Of a stretch of DNA of 39,222 nt, positions 1-11,031 are shown piece by piece; position 1 is the first letter of the stretch, and every line of letters begins with the position of its first letter. The notes beneath the pieces are model-generated. The model did no database searches. It had not been told where the DNA came from and saw only the letters and a program-made list of their open reading frames with translations. Source of the stretch: an uncultured Haliea sp. GTDB lineage: Bacteria; Pseudomonadota; Gammaproteobacteria; Pseudomonadales; Halieaceae. The translations under genes and the position numbers were made by a program. The stretch is taken from contig CAJXTK010000010.1 of NCBI GenBank assembly GCA_913061115.1, forward strand, positions 1 to 39,222. The letters are read 5' to 3'.

Positions 1-114
<114 letters not shown>

Positions 115-153
115 TTCATTTTTTAATGTATGTTTTGCTTAATGTAACGATAG

Positions 154-393
<240 letters not shown>

Positions 394-458
394 ATCAACC
401 AGCGACGGGAATGGGGCCGCCCTGATCGCGGCCCTCAATAACCTGTGAGGAGCAAGGC

Positions 459-929
459 GTGAATATTAATCTTACGCTTATTGGGCAGATGATCGCATTT
501 GTCTGCTTTGTCATGTTCTGCATGAAGTATGTGTGGCCGCCTATATTGGCGGCAATGGCAGAGCGCGAGAAGAAGATGGCTGACGGGTTGGCGGCTGCAG
601 ATCGCGCTGGCCACGATCTAGAGCTAGCAAAACAAAAGGCCGTAGAGCGTCTTATTGAGGCTAAGCATGAAGCGGCGGCTATCGTCGACGCTGCCAACAA
701 GCGCGGTATTCAGATCGTAGACGAAGCCAAAAGTACTGCCGTTGTTGAGGCTGGTCGTGTTAAGACCGCTGCCCAAGCAGAAATTGATCAAGAGACTAAT
801 CGTGCGCGGGAGCACTTGCGTGGTCAGGTAGCCGCGTTGTCTCTCGCAGGCGCTGAAAAGATTTTGGGTGCGGCTATTGATCAGAAGGCACATGCCGGTC
901 TGGTTGATAAGCTGGCTGCAGAGTTGTAA
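459..929 (+). CDS. atpF: ATP synthase Fo subunit b
   Basis: This 156-residue peripheral-stalk subunit has one N-terminal membrane helix (residues about 5-25, ending near Pro-Pro-Ile-Leu) followed by a long charged, Ala/Glu/Lys-rich coiled coil that reaches up to the delta subunit. Length equals E. coli AtpF. Translation begins at GTG (459-461), supported by GAGGAG about 8 bases upstream; no ATG lies nearby in frame. It sits between atpE and atpH in the standard order, with 12 bases to atpH. The Arg near the coiled-coil start and the Ala-Glu-Arg-Glu-Lys-Lys motif at the membrane boundary are typical. Confidence 0.96.
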   Translation: MNINLTLIGQMIAFVCFVMFCMKYVWPPILAAMAEREKKMADGLAAADRAGHDLELAKQKAVERLIEAKHEAAAIVDAANKRGIQIVDEAKSTAVVEAGRVKTAAQAEIDQETNRAREHLRGQVAALSLAGAEKILGAAIDQKAHAGLVDKLAAEL

Positions 930-941
930 CCCGGGGGAGCT

Positions 942-1478
942 ATGGCGGAGTTAAGCACAATCGCACGTCCCTATGCTAAGGCCGCTTTCGAGTACGCTCG
1001 GGATAAGGGTCAGTTGTCACAGTGGGATAAGGAGTTGGCTGCCGTAGCGGCAGTGAGTCTGGACGACACGATGGACGGAGTGCTTCACAATCCTGCCCTG
1101 ACAGCGGAGCAGCAGGCACAGACGTTAAATGGCGTGTGCGGCGAATCATTGGGAGCGGAAACGCAAAGCTTTGTCTCAATTCTCGCCTCTAACAAGCGCC
1201 TTGCCTTGTTGCCCGAGATCCATTCCTTGTTTGCTCAGTACAAGGCAAATCAGGAAAAGTCGGTTGACGTCGAGGTGATATCTGCCTTTGATCTTGCTGA
1301 CGCGGCACGGGACAAATTGGCCACAGTATTAGGCAAAAAACTTGAACGCGAAGTGAAGGTGCGCACGTCAACAGACAGCAATCTTTTGGGTGGCGTTTTA
1401 ATCAGAGCCGGTGATCTAGTGATCGATGGCTCCGTGCGTGGCGGGCTAAACAAGCTTGCCGAAGCAATGAATTCCTAG
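942..1478 (+). CDS. atpH: ATP synthase F1 subunit delta
   Basis: This 178-residue soluble subunit joins the top of the alpha3beta3 hexamer to the b-dimer stalk. The N-terminal helical bundle begins with the family signature Ile-Ala-Arg-Pro-Tyr-Ala-Lys-Ala-Ala-Phe (residues 7-16). The C-terminal region contains the conserved Leu-Leu-Gly-Gly-Val-Leu-Ile-Arg-Ala-Gly-Asp stretch and ends near Leu-Asn-Lys-Leu-Ala. Length is that of E. coli AtpH (177). The ATG has GGGGGAG a few bases upstream. It lies 12 bases after atpF and 30 bases before atpA, consistent with one transcript. Confidence 0.96.
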   Translation: MAELSTIARPYAKAAFEYARDKGQLSQWDKELAAVAAVSLDDTMDGVLHNPALTAEQQAQTLNGVCGESLGAETQSFVSILASNKRLALLPEIHSLFAQYKANQEKSVDVEVISAFDLADAARDKLATVLGKKLEREVKVRTSTDSNLLGGVLIRAGDLVIDGSVRGGLNKLAEAMNS

Positions 1479-1508
1479 ACTTTAAGACATAGGATTGAGG
1501 AATAGAGC

Positions 1509-3053
1509 ATGCAGCAACTGAATCCATCTGAGATTAGCGAGATTATCAAGCAGCGCATCGACCAGCTCGATGTTACTGCGGAAGCTCGCAATGAAGGCAC
1601 GATAGTATCGGTTACAGACGGTATTATTCGTATCCATGGTCTTGCCGAAGTGATGTACGGCGAGATGATTGAATTTGAAGGCGGCATCTACGGGATGGCG
1701 CTAAACCTTGAGCGCGACTCAGTGGGCGCCGTGATTCTCGGCGACTACAAGAGTATTGCAGAAGGGCAGTCTTGTCGCTGCACGGGCCGTATTCTAGAGG
1801 TGCCCGTAGGGCCCGAGCTGCAGGGGCGCGTTGTAGATGCGCTGGGGTCTCCTATTGATGGCAAAGGCCCTATCAATGCGGCGATGACCGATGCCCTTGA
1901 AAAAGTGGCGCCCGGCGTTATTGCTCGGCAGTCCGTTGATCAACCGGTGCAGATCGGCCTGAAAGCGATTGATGCCATGGTACCTATCGGCCGCGGTCAG
2001 CGTGAACTGATTATTGGCGATCGCCAAATCGGAAAGACGGCCATCGCGGTTGATGCCATTATCAATCAGAAAGGTTCAGGGATTAAGTGTATTTATGTCG
2101 CCATTGGGCAAAAAGCATCCTCTGTTGCAGCGGTGGTGCGCAAGCTCGAAGAGCATGGTGCGATGGATCATACGATTATTGTTGCCGCAACCGCATCTGA
2201 TCCGGCGGCAATGCAATACTTGGCGCCGTTTGCGGGCTGCACCATGGGAGAGTATTACCGAGACCGCGGTGAAGACGCTCTGATTATTTACGATGATCTG
2301 ACTAAGCAGGCTTGGGCCTACCGCCAGATATCATTGCTGCTGCGTCGGCCGCCTGGTCGGGAAGCTTACCCCGGGGACGTTTTTTATCTTCATTCGCGTT
2401 TGTTGGAGCGAGCAGCTCGAGTCAATGCAAAGTACGTAGAAGATTTTACCAAAGGTGCAGTCAAGGGAAAGACCGGTTCGCTTACCGCGTTGCCGGTGAT
2501 TGAGACTCAGGCGGGAGACGTCTCAGCATTCGTTCCAACCAACGTGATTTCTATTACTGATGGCCAGATTTTTCTGGAAGCCGATATGTTTAATGCGGGG
2601 ATTCGTCCTGCGATGAACGCGGGTATTTCTGTATCGCGTGTTGGTGGTGCGGCGCAAACCAAAATCATTAAAAAGTTATCCGGCGGTATTCGTACGGCCT
2701 TGGCGCAGTATCGCGAACTTGCCGCTTTTTCTCAGTTCGCTTCAGATTTAGATGACGCTACTAGGGCGCAGCTGGATCATGGTGAGCGCGTCACTGAGCT
2801 GATGAAGCAAAAACAGTATTCGCCGCAAAGTATTTCCGAGATGGGGTTAGTACTATTTGCAGCGGACAAAGGCTACCTTGAAGATATTGAAGTCGAGAAA
2901 ATCGGCGATTTTGAAGATGCGCTGCTGTCTTATATGCATGCTGAACACGGAGACTTGATGAGCAGTGTAGCGGCATCAGGAAACTATAACGACGAAATCG
3001 ACGCTAGCTTCAAGGCTGCGATTGAGACGTTTAAAAACACGCAGACCTGGTAA
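1509..3053 (+). CDS. atpA: ATP synthase F1 subunit alpha
   Basis: This 514-residue non-catalytic nucleotide-binding subunit alternates with beta in the F1 head and supplies the arginine finger. The beta-barrel N-domain is followed by the P-loop Gly-Asp-Arg-Gln-Ile-Gly-Lys-Thr at residues 170-177, the Asp-Asp-Leu-Thr/Ser-Lys-Gln Walker B region, and the conserved Ser-Val-Ser-Arg-Val-Gly-Gly segment with the catalytic arginine. The P-loop has Ile where E. coli has Thr; as I recall pseudomonad alpha subunits also carry Ile there. The C-terminus (Lys-Asn-Thr-Gln-Thr-Trp) is typical. GAGGAATAG precedes the ATG; atpG follows after 16 bases. Confidence 0.98.
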   Translation: MQQLNPSEISEIIKQRIDQLDVTAEARNEGTIVSVTDGIIRIHGLAEVMYGEMIEFEGGIYGMALNLERDSVGAVILGDYKSIAEGQSCRCTGRILEVPVGPELQGRVVDALGSPIDGKGPINAAMTDALEKVAPGVIARQSVDQPVQIGLKAIDAMVPIGRGQRELIIGDRQIGKTAIAVDAIINQKGSGIKCIYVAIGQKASSVAAVVRKLEEHGAMDHTIIVAATASDPAAMQYLAPFAGCTMGEYYRDRGEDALIIYDDLTKQAWAYRQISLLLRRPPGREAYPGDVFYLHSRLLERAARVNAKYVEDFTKGAVKGKTGSLTALPVIETQAGDVSAFVPTNVISITDGQIFLEADMFNAGIRPAMNAGISVSRVGGAAQTKIIKKLSGGIRTALAQYRELAAFSQFASDLDDATRAQLDHGERVTELMKQKQYSPQSISEMGLVLFAADKGYLEDIEVEKIGDFEDALLSYMHAEHGDLMSSVAASGNYNDEIDASFKAAIETFKNTQTW

Positions 3054-3069
3054 GGCCGAGGACGCGTAA

Positions 3070-3933
3070 ATGGCAGCCGGAAAAGAAATACGGACTAAGA
3101 TCTCGAGCATTCAGAGCACGCAGAAGATCACTAGTGCAATGGAAATGGTTGCGGCAAGCAAAATGCGCAGAGCGCAGGAGCGCATGCAGCTAGGCAAGCC
3201 GTACTCTCGACGCATGCGTGCCGTTGTTGGCCATATTGCCAATGCAGCGCCAGAGTATAAGCATATGTATATGGAAACGCGTGAGGTTAAGCGCGTGGGT
3301 TACATTATCGTATCCACCGATCGAGGCCTGTGCGGCGGCCTTAACATGAACCTGTTTAAAACCACGGTCAGGTCAATGAAGGAGTGGAACGACCAGGGCG
3401 TCGATGTAGACCTTAGTTTGATCGGTGCTAAGGCAGCGGCTTTTTTTGGTAGCCTAGGTGGCAATATAACCGCTGCGGTGCGTGATTTGGGTGAAGAGCC
3501 ATCGCTTTCCAGCCTGATTGGCGGGGTAAAGGCGATGCTAAACGCCTATGAAGAGGGCAAGATTGATCGGCTCTATCTGGTGGGCAACCAGTTTGTGAAT
3601 ACTATGACGCAGCAGCCTGAGGTCGAGCAGCTCTTGCCGCTAGAGGCAGAGCAGAGCAATGAGATGAAACACCACTGGGACTATATTTACGAACCTGACG
3701 CAAAAGACTTACTGGAAGATCTGTTAACGCGTTATATCGAGTCCCAGGTCTATCAGGCAGTGGTCGAAAACGGCGCCTGTGAACAGGCCGCACGGATGCT
3801 GGCAATGAAGAACGCGACCGAAAATGCAGGAGATTTGATTGATGACCTGCAGCTTATTTACAACAAAGCGCGACAGGCGGCGATTACTCAGGAGCTGTCC
3901 GAAATTGTGAGTGGGGCTGCTGCGATCAGCTAA
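3070..3933 (+). CDS. atpG: ATP synthase F1 subunit gamma
   Basis: This 287-residue central shaft couples c-ring rotation to catalysis in the beta subunits. The N-terminal helix begins [11 protein letters not shown] and contains the signature [10 protein letters not shown]. The central Rossmann-like domain shows [11 protein letters not shown]. The C-terminal helix contains Ala-Met-Lys-Asn-Ala-Thr-Glu-Asn-Ala and ends in Ile-Val-Ser-Gly-Ala-Ala-Ala. Length matches E. coli (287). The gap to the chosen atpD start is 93 bases, longer than the other gaps in this operon. Confidence 0.98.
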   Translation: MAAGKEIRTKISSIQSTQKITSAMEMVAASKMRRAQERMQLGKPYSRRMRAVVGHIANAAPEYKHMYMETREVKRVGYIIVSTDRGLCGGLNMNLFKTTVRSMKEWNDQGVDVDLSLIGAKAAAFFGSLGGNITAAVRDLGEEPSLSSLIGGVKAMLNAYEEGKIDRLYLVGNQFVNTMTQQPEVEQLLPLEAEQSNEMKHHWDYIYEPDAKDLLEDLLTRYIESQVYQAVVENGACEQAARMLAMKNATENAGDLIDDLQLIYNKARQAAITQELSEIVSGAAAIS

Positions 3934-5424
<1,491 letters not shown>

Positions 5425-5451
5425 GCAGAAAGGCTTTAGAGAGACTATGAT

Positions 5452-5880
5452 ATGTCGATGACAATTCACTGTGATATCGTCAGTGCCGAGGAGGAAATCT
5501 TTTCTGGTTTGGTAGAGATGCTTGTGGCAACAGGCAGTGAGGGTGAGTTGGGTGTGACGTATGGTCACGCGCCTCTGTTGTCTGCGCTGGTTCCTGGGCC
5601 GGTGCGTATCGTGACCCAAAACGGGGACGAGCAGGTGTACTATGTGTCTGGTGGTTTTCTAGAAGTGCAGCCCGGCGTGGTCTCTATTCTGGCAGACACG
5701 GCTATCCGTGCCGACGATGTTGACGAAGCGGCTGCAGAAGAGGCGCGCAAGGAGGCGGAGCATGCAATTGCGAACCAAACCGGCGACTTTGATTACGGGC
5801 GTGCATCCGCACAACTGGCGGAAGCGGCGGCTCAGTTGGCGACCCTACGAAAAATGAGGAACAGGTCGGGCCGCGGTTAG
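5452..5880 (+). CDS. atpC: ATP synthase F1 subunit epsilon
   Basis: This 142-residue subunit attaches the central shaft to the c-ring and can inhibit ATP hydrolysis through its C-terminal helices. The N-terminal beta-sandwich contains the signature [13 protein letters not shown], followed by Tyr-Val-Ser-Gly-Gly-Phe-Leu-Glu-Val. An Ala/Glu-rich helical hairpin occupies roughly residues 90-137. Length is close to E. coli (139). It is 27 bases after atpD and is the last gene of the operon; no clear rho-independent terminator follows it. Confidence 0.96.
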   Translation: MSMTIHCDIVSAEEEIFSGLVEMLVATGSEGELGVTYGHAPLLSALVPGPVRIVTQNGDEQVYYVSGGFLEVQPGVVSILADTAIRADDVDEAAAEEARKEAEHAIANQTGDFDYGRASAQLAEAAAQLATLRKMRNRSGRG

Positions 5881-6182
5881 TCGCACTCTCCCCTTTTTAG
5901 TCCACGTTAAGCAGTCTTTTCTGGTCACGAAAGTCAAGGTACTATATAGGCATACTGCATTCGCGTGTGCCGGCGCTCTTTTTCTTGCAGTTCCTATCAT
6001 CAATGACCGGCGGCAGCTGCAGCGACGTGCTTGACGTCCTCTTTTTGCGCAACCGCCGCGACAGAAGGCATAGGCGGCGGTAGTTGGCGTTATATCCCCA
6101 GCAGCGCATAATACATCTTGGAAAAACAAGAACAGATTCTTTTGCTAGGAAGGCCAATGGATATAACGGGAAAGCAATTACC
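5881..6182. other. Intergenic leader between atpC and glmU, no gene seen
   Basis: I see no credible gene in these 302 bases on either strand; the open frames are short, Arg/Cys-rich and lack family features. There is no stem followed by a T-run after atpC, so read-through into glmU is possible. A TATATA hexamer at 5943-5948 could be a -10 element, but the matching -35 is poor. The most obvious structure is the inverted repeat at 6052-6081, listed separately. Confidence 0.5.
6052..6081. repeat. 8-bp perfect inverted repeat in the glmU leader
   Basis: ACCGCCGC at 6052-6059 is complementary to GCGGCGGT at 6074-6081, with a 14-base loop. As RNA this would be a stable GC-rich hairpin about 100 bases before the glmU start. 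No T-run follows, so it is not a typical intrinsic terminator. It could be an mRNA structure or an operator, or chance in GC-rich DNA. Confidence 0.4.
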
Positions 6183-7553
6183 ATGAAACTGGAAGTCGTG
6201 ATTCTCGCCGCAGGTCAGGGAAAGCGAATGAAATCCCGTCTACCAAAGGTGCTGCATGTTGTCGGCGGCATGCCTTTGCTGGAGCATGTGATACGCACAG
6301 CACAGGGCCTTAAGCCTAGGGCTATTCATGTGGTCATTGGACATGGCAGTGATCAGGTGCAGGACGCTTTAGCGCATTACGACATTAATTGGGTAGTACA
6401 GGAACGGCAAGCAGGTACCGGACATGCCGTATTGCAGGCGTTGCCTGCCATTGCTGATGACAGCATTGTATTGGTTCTTTATGGCGATGTGCCATTGACC
6501 CGGTTATCGACATTGCAAAACCTGGTGCAACAGGCTCGAACAGCACCCGCGCTGTTGACCGCCGAATTGCAGAACCCCCAAGGCTATGGCAGGATACTTC
6601 GAGATAAGATTGGCGCGCTTGTTGGCGTGGTCGAGGATAAAGATGCGACACCTGCCCAGCGCGAAATCAGGGAAATAAACACCGGCCTATTGGCCGCTCC
6701 CCAGCGCGATTTTCTTGCGTACTTGCCCCAAGTTGGCAATGACAACCAGCAGGGAGAATATTACCTTCCTGACATACTCAGCCTGGCTGTCGCTAACGGT
6801 AAAACAGTGTCTTCTTGTGCAGTGGAGTCTGAGCTGGAGATCCTCGGAGTCAATGACCGCGTTCAGCTCAATCACGTGGAGCGTGAGTACCAACATCGCC
6901 AGGCAGAGCAGCTAATGCGTGAGGGTGTAAGCATTGCCGACCCGGCACGCTTGGATATCCGTGGCAGTCTCTCCTGTGGCGGAGACGTCTCTATTGACAT
7001 CAACGTTGTCTTTGAAGGCAAAGTGACTCTGGGAAATGACGTTTCAGTGGGTGCACATTGCGTGCTGTCTGACGTTAGTGTGGCGGACGGCGCAGTGATT
7101 CACCCTATGAGTCATTTGCAGCAAGCCGTCATTGGTAAAGACTGTAGTGTTGGACCCTATGCTCGGTTGCGTCCAGGAACTGTATTGAGTGAAGGTGCCC
7201 GCATTGGCAACTTTGTTGAAACCAAGAAAGCGAGCATAGGCCCGGGCAGCAAGGTCAATCACCTGAGCTATATTGGTGATTGTGATGTAGGCGCAGAAGT
7301 TAACATTGGCGCCGGTACCATTACCTGTAACTATGATGGTGTCAATAAACATAAGACGGACATTGGCAAGGGTGTGTTTGTTGGATCCAATAGTACTCTG
7401 GTTGCGCCTTTGCAGATTGAGGAACAGGGGTTTGTTGCTGCGGGCTCTACGATTACGGGGAGTGTTGGCAAGGGTGAATTGGCGGTTAGTCGAGCCCGAC
7501 AGCGTAATATCGAGGGCTGGGTTCGTCCCGGCACGCGAGACACCAAGGACTGA
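6183..7553 (+). CDS. glmU: Bifunctional UDP-GlcNAc pyrophosphorylase / GlcN-1-P acetyltransferase
   Basis: GlmU acetylates glucosamine-1-phosphate and then couples it to UTP, giving UDP-GlcNAc for peptidoglycan and lipopolysaccharide. From ATG 6183 the protein has 456 residues, exactly the E. coli length. The N-terminal nucleotidyltransferase shows Leu-Ala-Ala-Gly-Gln-Gly-Lys-Arg-Met-Lys-Ser with Leu-Pro-Lys following (residues 8-22). The C-terminal left-handed beta-helix has hexapeptide repeats and the acetyl-CoA site region Asn-Tyr-Asp-Gly-Val-Asn-Lys-His-Lys-Thr. The frame is open upstream to 6084, but that extra sequence does not resemble GlmU. glmS begins 2 bases after its stop, so the two are probably translated together. 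Confidence 0.97.
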   Translation: MKLEVVILAAGQGKRMKSRLPKVLHVVGGMPLLEHVIRTAQGLKPRAIHVVIGHGSDQVQDALAHYDINWVVQERQAGTGHAVLQALPAIADDSIVLVLYGDVPLTRLSTLQNLVQQARTAPALLTAELQNPQGYGRILRDKIGALVGVVEDKDATPAQREIREINTGLLAAPQRDFLAYLPQVGNDNQQGEYYLPDILSLAVANGKTVSSCAVESELEILGVNDRVQLNHVEREYQHRQAEQLMREGVSIADPARLDIRGSLSCGGDVSIDINVVFEGKVTLGNDVSVGAHCVLSDVSVADGAVIHPMSHLQQAVIGKDCSVGPYARLRPGTVLSEGARIGNFVETKKASIGPGSKVNHLSYIGDCDVGAEVNIGAGTITCNYDGVNKHKTDIGKGVFVGSNSTLVAPLQIEEQGFVAAGSTITGSVGKGELAVSRARQRNIEGWVRPGTRDTKD

Positions 7554-7555
7554 CT

Positions 7556-9385
7556 ATGTGTGGCATTGTTGCCGCCGCTGCGCGGCGTGAAGTTTCTGAA
7601 ATTTTGCTGGAAGGGTTGCGACGTCTGGAATACAGGGGATATGACTCAGCCGGTATGGCGCTGATAGATGACGAGCACGGTTTAAGGATACATAAGCGCA
7701 AAGGCAAGGTCGCAGAACTGGAAAAGGCCCAGCGAGAACAGCCTTACTATGGAACTACGGGCATTGCTCATACTCGATGGGCGACCCATGGTGAACCTTC
7801 TGGTGTAAACGCGCATCCCCATATATCCGGTGGGCATGTTGCGTTGGTGCATAACGGCATCATAGAAAACCATGCAACATTGCGCGCGGAGCTCGTCGAA
7901 GAGGGTTACGAAATCACATCGGCCACTGACACCGAGGTTATCGCTCATCTTCTGCACCGCAGTCTTGCGACCGGTGGGACATTGCTGCAAGCCATGCAAC
8001 AAGCGGTGGCTAAACTCGAAGGAGCTTATGCCCTAGCGGCGATAGATACCCAAACCCCTGACACAGTTGTGGGCGCGCGAAAAGGCAGTCCGCTGGTGGT
8101 AGGTGTGGGCATAGGCGAAAACTTTCTGGCGTCTGACACAATGGCGCTGCGCCAGGTAACAGATCGTTTTATTTATCTGGAAGAAGCTGACTTGGTCTGC
8201 ATCACTCCGGCCAGCGTGCAGGTATACAGCGCTGATGGCAGAGAGGTTAAGCGGCCAATAACGCGCCTTAAAGAGGGGCTAGAAGCGGCCGATATGGGCG
8301 ACTTTGATCACTATATGATTAAGGAAATATTTGAACAGCCGGAGGCGCTTGAAGCAACATTCGCCGGTGCGATTAATGCTGAAAAGGTTGAGGAGCGCTT
8401 TGGCCCTGCCGCGCCGGCTTTGTTCGAACAGGTAAAAAAGATACAGATAGTGGCCTGTGGTACGAGTTTTCATGCCGGTATGGTGGCCCGTTATTGGCTG
8501 GAGGAAATTGCAGGGGTGAGTTGTGCTGTGGAAGTCGCGTCGGAGTTTCGTTACCGAAAGCGCGTGCAGCATGAGGGAACGTTGTTGGTGGTCATTTCTC
8601 AGTCAGGTGAAACCGCCGATACGTTGGCGGCTCTGCGCAACGCCACAGCGGGCGAATTCATAGGCAGTCTGGTTGTGTCTAACGTGGATAACAGTTCTCT
8701 GGTCCGAGAATGTGATCTGGTATTTTTGACGCGAGCCGGTATCGAAATCGGGGTCGCTTCAACGAAGGCGTTTACGACACAGTTGGTCGCCCTGCTAATG
8801 TTGACCTTGGTGTTGGGTAGGCGTCGCGAGCTGTCGGATAGCCGGCAGCAGGACATTATTACAGCCCTGCAGTATCTACCACAGTGTGTGCGGCAAACAC
8901 TTGAGCTCAATGAGGCTATACGGCAACTGTCAGAAACGTTTATATCCAAACGGCACGCCCTTTTTCTCGGTCGCGGCATTCAGTATCCGATTGCCATGGA
9001 GGGTGCTCTCAAACTAAAGGAAATTTCCTACATTCACGCCGAGGCCTATCCTGCGGGGGAATTGAAGCATGGCCCTCTGGCTCTGGTAGACTACGATATG
9101 CCTGTGGTCGCCGTAGCGCCTAATGATGAACTTTTAGGGAAACTGAAATCCAATCTGGAAGAAGTGCGCTCGCGCGGCGGTGAGTTGTTTGTGTTTGCTG
9201 ATAAGGAAGCGGGGTTTGCTAATGAGCCCCGTGTGCAAATCTTGCCTATGCCTCATTGCCCTGAGGTCATCAGGCCAATAGTGTATGCGGTGGCTCTACA
9301 GTTGTTGTCGTACCACGTTGCTTTGCAAAAAGGTACTGATGTCGATAAACCGCGTAATCTGGCGAAGTCGGTTACCGTGGAATAA
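7556..9385 (+). CDS. glmS: Glutamine-fructose-6-phosphate aminotransferase (isomerizing)
   Basis: GlmS makes glucosamine-6-phosphate from fructose-6-phosphate and glutamine, the entry step to amino sugars. The 609-residue length equals E. coli GlmS. After removal of Met1, Cys2 is the N-terminal nucleophile of the glutaminase domain (Met-Cys-Gly-Ile-Val). The Arg-Leu-Glu-Tyr-Arg-Gly-Tyr-Asp-Ser-Ala-Gly block and the Thr-Arg-Trp-Ala-Thr-His-Gly motif follow. Two SIS sugar-isomerase domains are visible (Ala-Cys-Gly-Thr-Ser-Phe-His-Ala-Gly and Ser-Gln-Ser-Gly-Glu-Thr), and the C-terminus ends Leu-Ala-Lys-Ser-Val-Thr-Val-Glu as in the family. No glmS ribozyme is expected in this lineage and none is seen. 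Confidence 0.98.
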   Translation: MCGIVAAAARREVSEILLEGLRRLEYRGYDSAGMALIDDEHGLRIHKRKGKVAELEKAQREQPYYGTTGIAHTRWATHGEPSGVNAHPHISGGHVALVHNGIIENHATLRAELVEEGYEITSATDTEVIAHLLHRSLATGGTLLQAMQQAVAKLEGAYALAAIDTQTPDTVVGARKGSPLVVGVGIGENFLASDTMALRQVTDRFIYLEEADLVCITPASVQVYSADGREVKRPITRLKEGLEAADMGDFDHYMIKEIFEQPEALEATFAGAINAEKVEERFGPAAPALFEQVKKIQIVACGTSFHAGMVARYWLEEIAGVSCAVEVASEFRYRKRVQHEGTLLVVISQSGETADTLAALRNATAGEFIGSLVVSNVDNSSLVRECDLVFLTRAGIEIGVASTKAFTTQLVALLMLTLVLGRRRELSDSRQQDIITALQYLPQCVRQTLELNEAIRQLSETFISKRHALFLGRGIQYPIAMEGALKLKEISYIHAEAYPAGELKHGPLALVDYDMPVVAVAPNDELLGKLKSNLEEVRSRGGELFVFADKEAGFANEPRVQILPMPHCPEVIRPIVYAVALQLLSYHVALQKGTDVDKPRNLAKSVTVE

Positions 9386-9464
9386 TGTACAACGACAAAT
9401 GAAAGCACGGGAGAGTGGTTTTCTATCAGTGCGCGAGGGTCTTTTGCCGTATTGTTAGGGGTAA

Positions 9465-9492
9465 CCGCCCGGCGCGAACAACGCGCGGGCGG
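9465..9492. terminator. GC-rich hairpin between convergent genes (probable terminator)
   Basis: CCGCCCGGCGCG at 9465-9476 pairs with CGCGCGGGCGG at 9482-9492 around a 5-base AACAA loop, with one bulged G. It lies between the end of glmS and the end of the minus-strand secreted-protein gene. CTTTTGCC at 9441-9448 can also pair with GGCAAAAG at 9491-9498, an alternative longer arm. No long T-run follows on either strand, so strength as an intrinsic terminator is uncertain; the position between converging genes is the best argument. Confidence 0.55.
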
Positions 9493-9501
9493 CAAAAGGG
9501 A

Positions 9502-9876
9502 CTAATCGCTATCACCGGGGTTCGCTTTTTTGTACTCACGCAAAGCGACATTAAATTCATTTGCGACTTCTTCTTCGGCTGATACGGAGGCGTTGTAGTC
9601 ATCATTGAGTTGTGCAAGGGTTGCCTTTAGATCAGGGCCAGGAGAATCACCTGCGGCATCCACTTCCGCGGCGGTAACGAGCGGATCTAAGCATGAGCGG
9701 TAGTCCGTGTTTGCCGCCTGAAAAGCCTTTACGGCTTTTTGCCCTGCCAGCATCTGTTCCATAGTCGCAGTAGCGCCATCAGGCAGTGTGGGTGACGGTG
9801 GCGCAGTGCAGTCGTCAGCAACGCTTGCAGTACTCCCTAGGACCAGGCCAATTAGCGCCAGTTTGATATAATTCAT
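9502..9876 (-). CDS. Small secreted protein of unknown function
   Basis: This 124-residue protein begins with a clear Sec signal peptide (Met-Asn-Tyr-Ile-Lys, hydrophobic core, Ser-Val-Ala before Asp-Asp-Cys), with cleavage likely just before Asp-Asp. The mature part has a Pro-rich start (Cys-Thr-Ala-Pro-Pro-Ser-Pro-Thr-Leu-Pro-Asp-Gly), then a helix-forming region with Met-Leu-Ala-Gly-Gln-Lys-Ala-Val-Lys-Ala-Phe and a second Cys (Tyr-Arg-Ser-Cys-Leu). The two cysteines may form a disulfide in the periplasm. The ATG at 9876 has GAGG 8 bases upstream; a GTG three bases earlier is the alternative. I recall similar small proteins in other proteobacteria, but no function. It follows the SPOR gene on the same strand by 111 bases. 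Confidence 0.75.
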   Translation of the reverse strand: MNYIKLALIGLVLGSTASVADDCTAPPSPTLPDGATATMEQMLAGQKAVKAFQAANTDYRSCLDPLVTAAEVDAAGDSPGPDLKATLAQLNDDYNASVSAEEEVANEFNVALREYKKANPGDSD

Positions 9877-9987
9877 CACAAATACCTCATCTATGTAGTG
9901 TTTTTAGAGTGCTCACTGTATCCAGCAGAGAAAACAGTAACAGGACAAGGAGCTTCTGCCAAGTCAGGTCGAGACATTGTCAGCCGC

Positions 9988-11031
9988 TTACTCGTGGCCA
10001 ACCCACAACTTATCTAGGCCTAACGTGGCCTCCAACTTACGCGCTACTTGCGCGGCCGCGCTTTTATTGGCTAGCCCGATCACCCTAACGCGGTAATATG
10101 TCTTACCTTCTCTGGTGCTTGCGGACACAATAACGTTGCCCGCGTCAGGGCGCACTTTGTCCACCCATTTTTCTGCCGCGGCGCGCGTACTGTAGGAACT
10201 AACATTGACGAACCAAGCACCTGAAGATATCGTCATGGAGGGCTTGACCCCCGCAGGCTGAGGGGTGGCCAATACCGGTGTAGAGGATTCAGGCGCTACT
10301 GGACCAGCGTTGTTCGGTGCAGGGCGCTTTGTTTCCGCTGAGACCGACGTATCGATGACTTTATTGCCAGTTGGGAGCAAGGCTTGGCTGGCCTCCAGTT
10401 GGACCTCAAGTTCAGCCACAGCAGTAGTCAGTCTGCGGTTTTCGCGCATAAGCGCTTCTGCATTTATGGTCAGCCCGTCATACGATTGTTGTAGCGTCTG
10501 CAGGGCTTTTAGGCTGGCGCCTGTATCTTCAAGGCTTGAAACTGTCGTCAGAGTTTCTCGCAACTGCCGAAGCTCTTCCTCGGTCTCAGCGCGCTCCTGC
10601 ATTACGCCGTAACCACCCGCAGCTAATAGCATCAGGGCAACAGTCGCAACGGCAATTAAACCTAACGGCCAGGATTGGGTTCTATCTTCACGCCCATCAT
10701 TATAGCGCTCTTCATTCTCGAGCCAATCGTCGGGTTCTCTTGCAGAAATTTCGTCTGCTTCGTATTTTTCTTCACCCTCTTCCTCGAAGGAGAAGGCGTC
10801 TTGTTCCTCATCATCCGAACTGGCGTTGTCAAACCCCTCATCCTCGTCCTCGCTATCGGTACTGTAGCTCGAGCTGTAGTCAATATCCCTATCTGGCTCT
10901 TCGTATTCATACTCGTCGTTGGCGTTGAACCCCTCAAAGCCGGGCTCCTGACGTAGCTGTTTATTTTTGGATTCGACATCAGGGGACGTTTCACTGTGAC
11001 CATCTGAGCTTTCGTAGTTGTCTCTGGACAT
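9988..11031 (-). CDS. SPOR-domain inner-membrane protein
   Basis: This 347-residue protein is probably a single-pass inner-membrane protein. Residues 1-118 are strongly acidic and low in complexity (runs of Asp, Glu, Ser, Tyr) and should be cytoplasmic. A membrane helix spans about 121-143 (Trp-Pro-Leu-Gly-Leu-Ile-Ala-Val). Residues about 148-216 form a likely coiled coil, followed by a Pro/Ala/Ser linker and a C-terminal SPOR fold at about 272-345 (Gly-Ala-Trp-Phe-Val-Asn-Val-Ser-Ser-Tyr-Ser). SPOR domains bind denuded glycan strands at division septa, so a role in cell division or wall remodelling is inferred. It is divergent from uvrD with 143 bases between them. Confidence 0.85.
   Translation of the reverse strand: MSRDNYESSDGHSETSPDVESKNKQLRQEPGFEGFNANDEYEYEEPDRDIDYSSSYSTDSEDEDEGFDNASSDDEEQDAFSFEEEGEEKYEADEISAREPDDWLENEERYNDGREDRTQSWPLGLIAVATVALMLLAAGGYGVMQERAETEEELRQLRETLTTVSSLEDTGASLKALQTLQQSYDGLTINAEALMRENRRLTTAVAELEVQLEASQALLPTGNKVIDTSVSAETKRPAPNNAGPVAPESSTPVLATPQPAGVKPSMTISSGAWFVNVSSYSTRAAAEKWVDKVRPDAGNVIVSASTREGKTYYRVRVIGLANKSAAAQVARKLEATLGLDKLWVGHE

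Noticed and set aside
2016-2039. AtpA P-loop with Ile in place of the E. coli Thr
   Set aside because: The Gly-x4-Gly-Lys-Thr core is intact, and from memory pseudomonad AtpA proteins also have Ile there, so it is a lineage trait.
6084-6182. GlmU N-terminal extension from 6084
   Set aside because: The extra 33 residues lack similarity to GlmU and the ATG at 6183 gives exactly the E. coli length.
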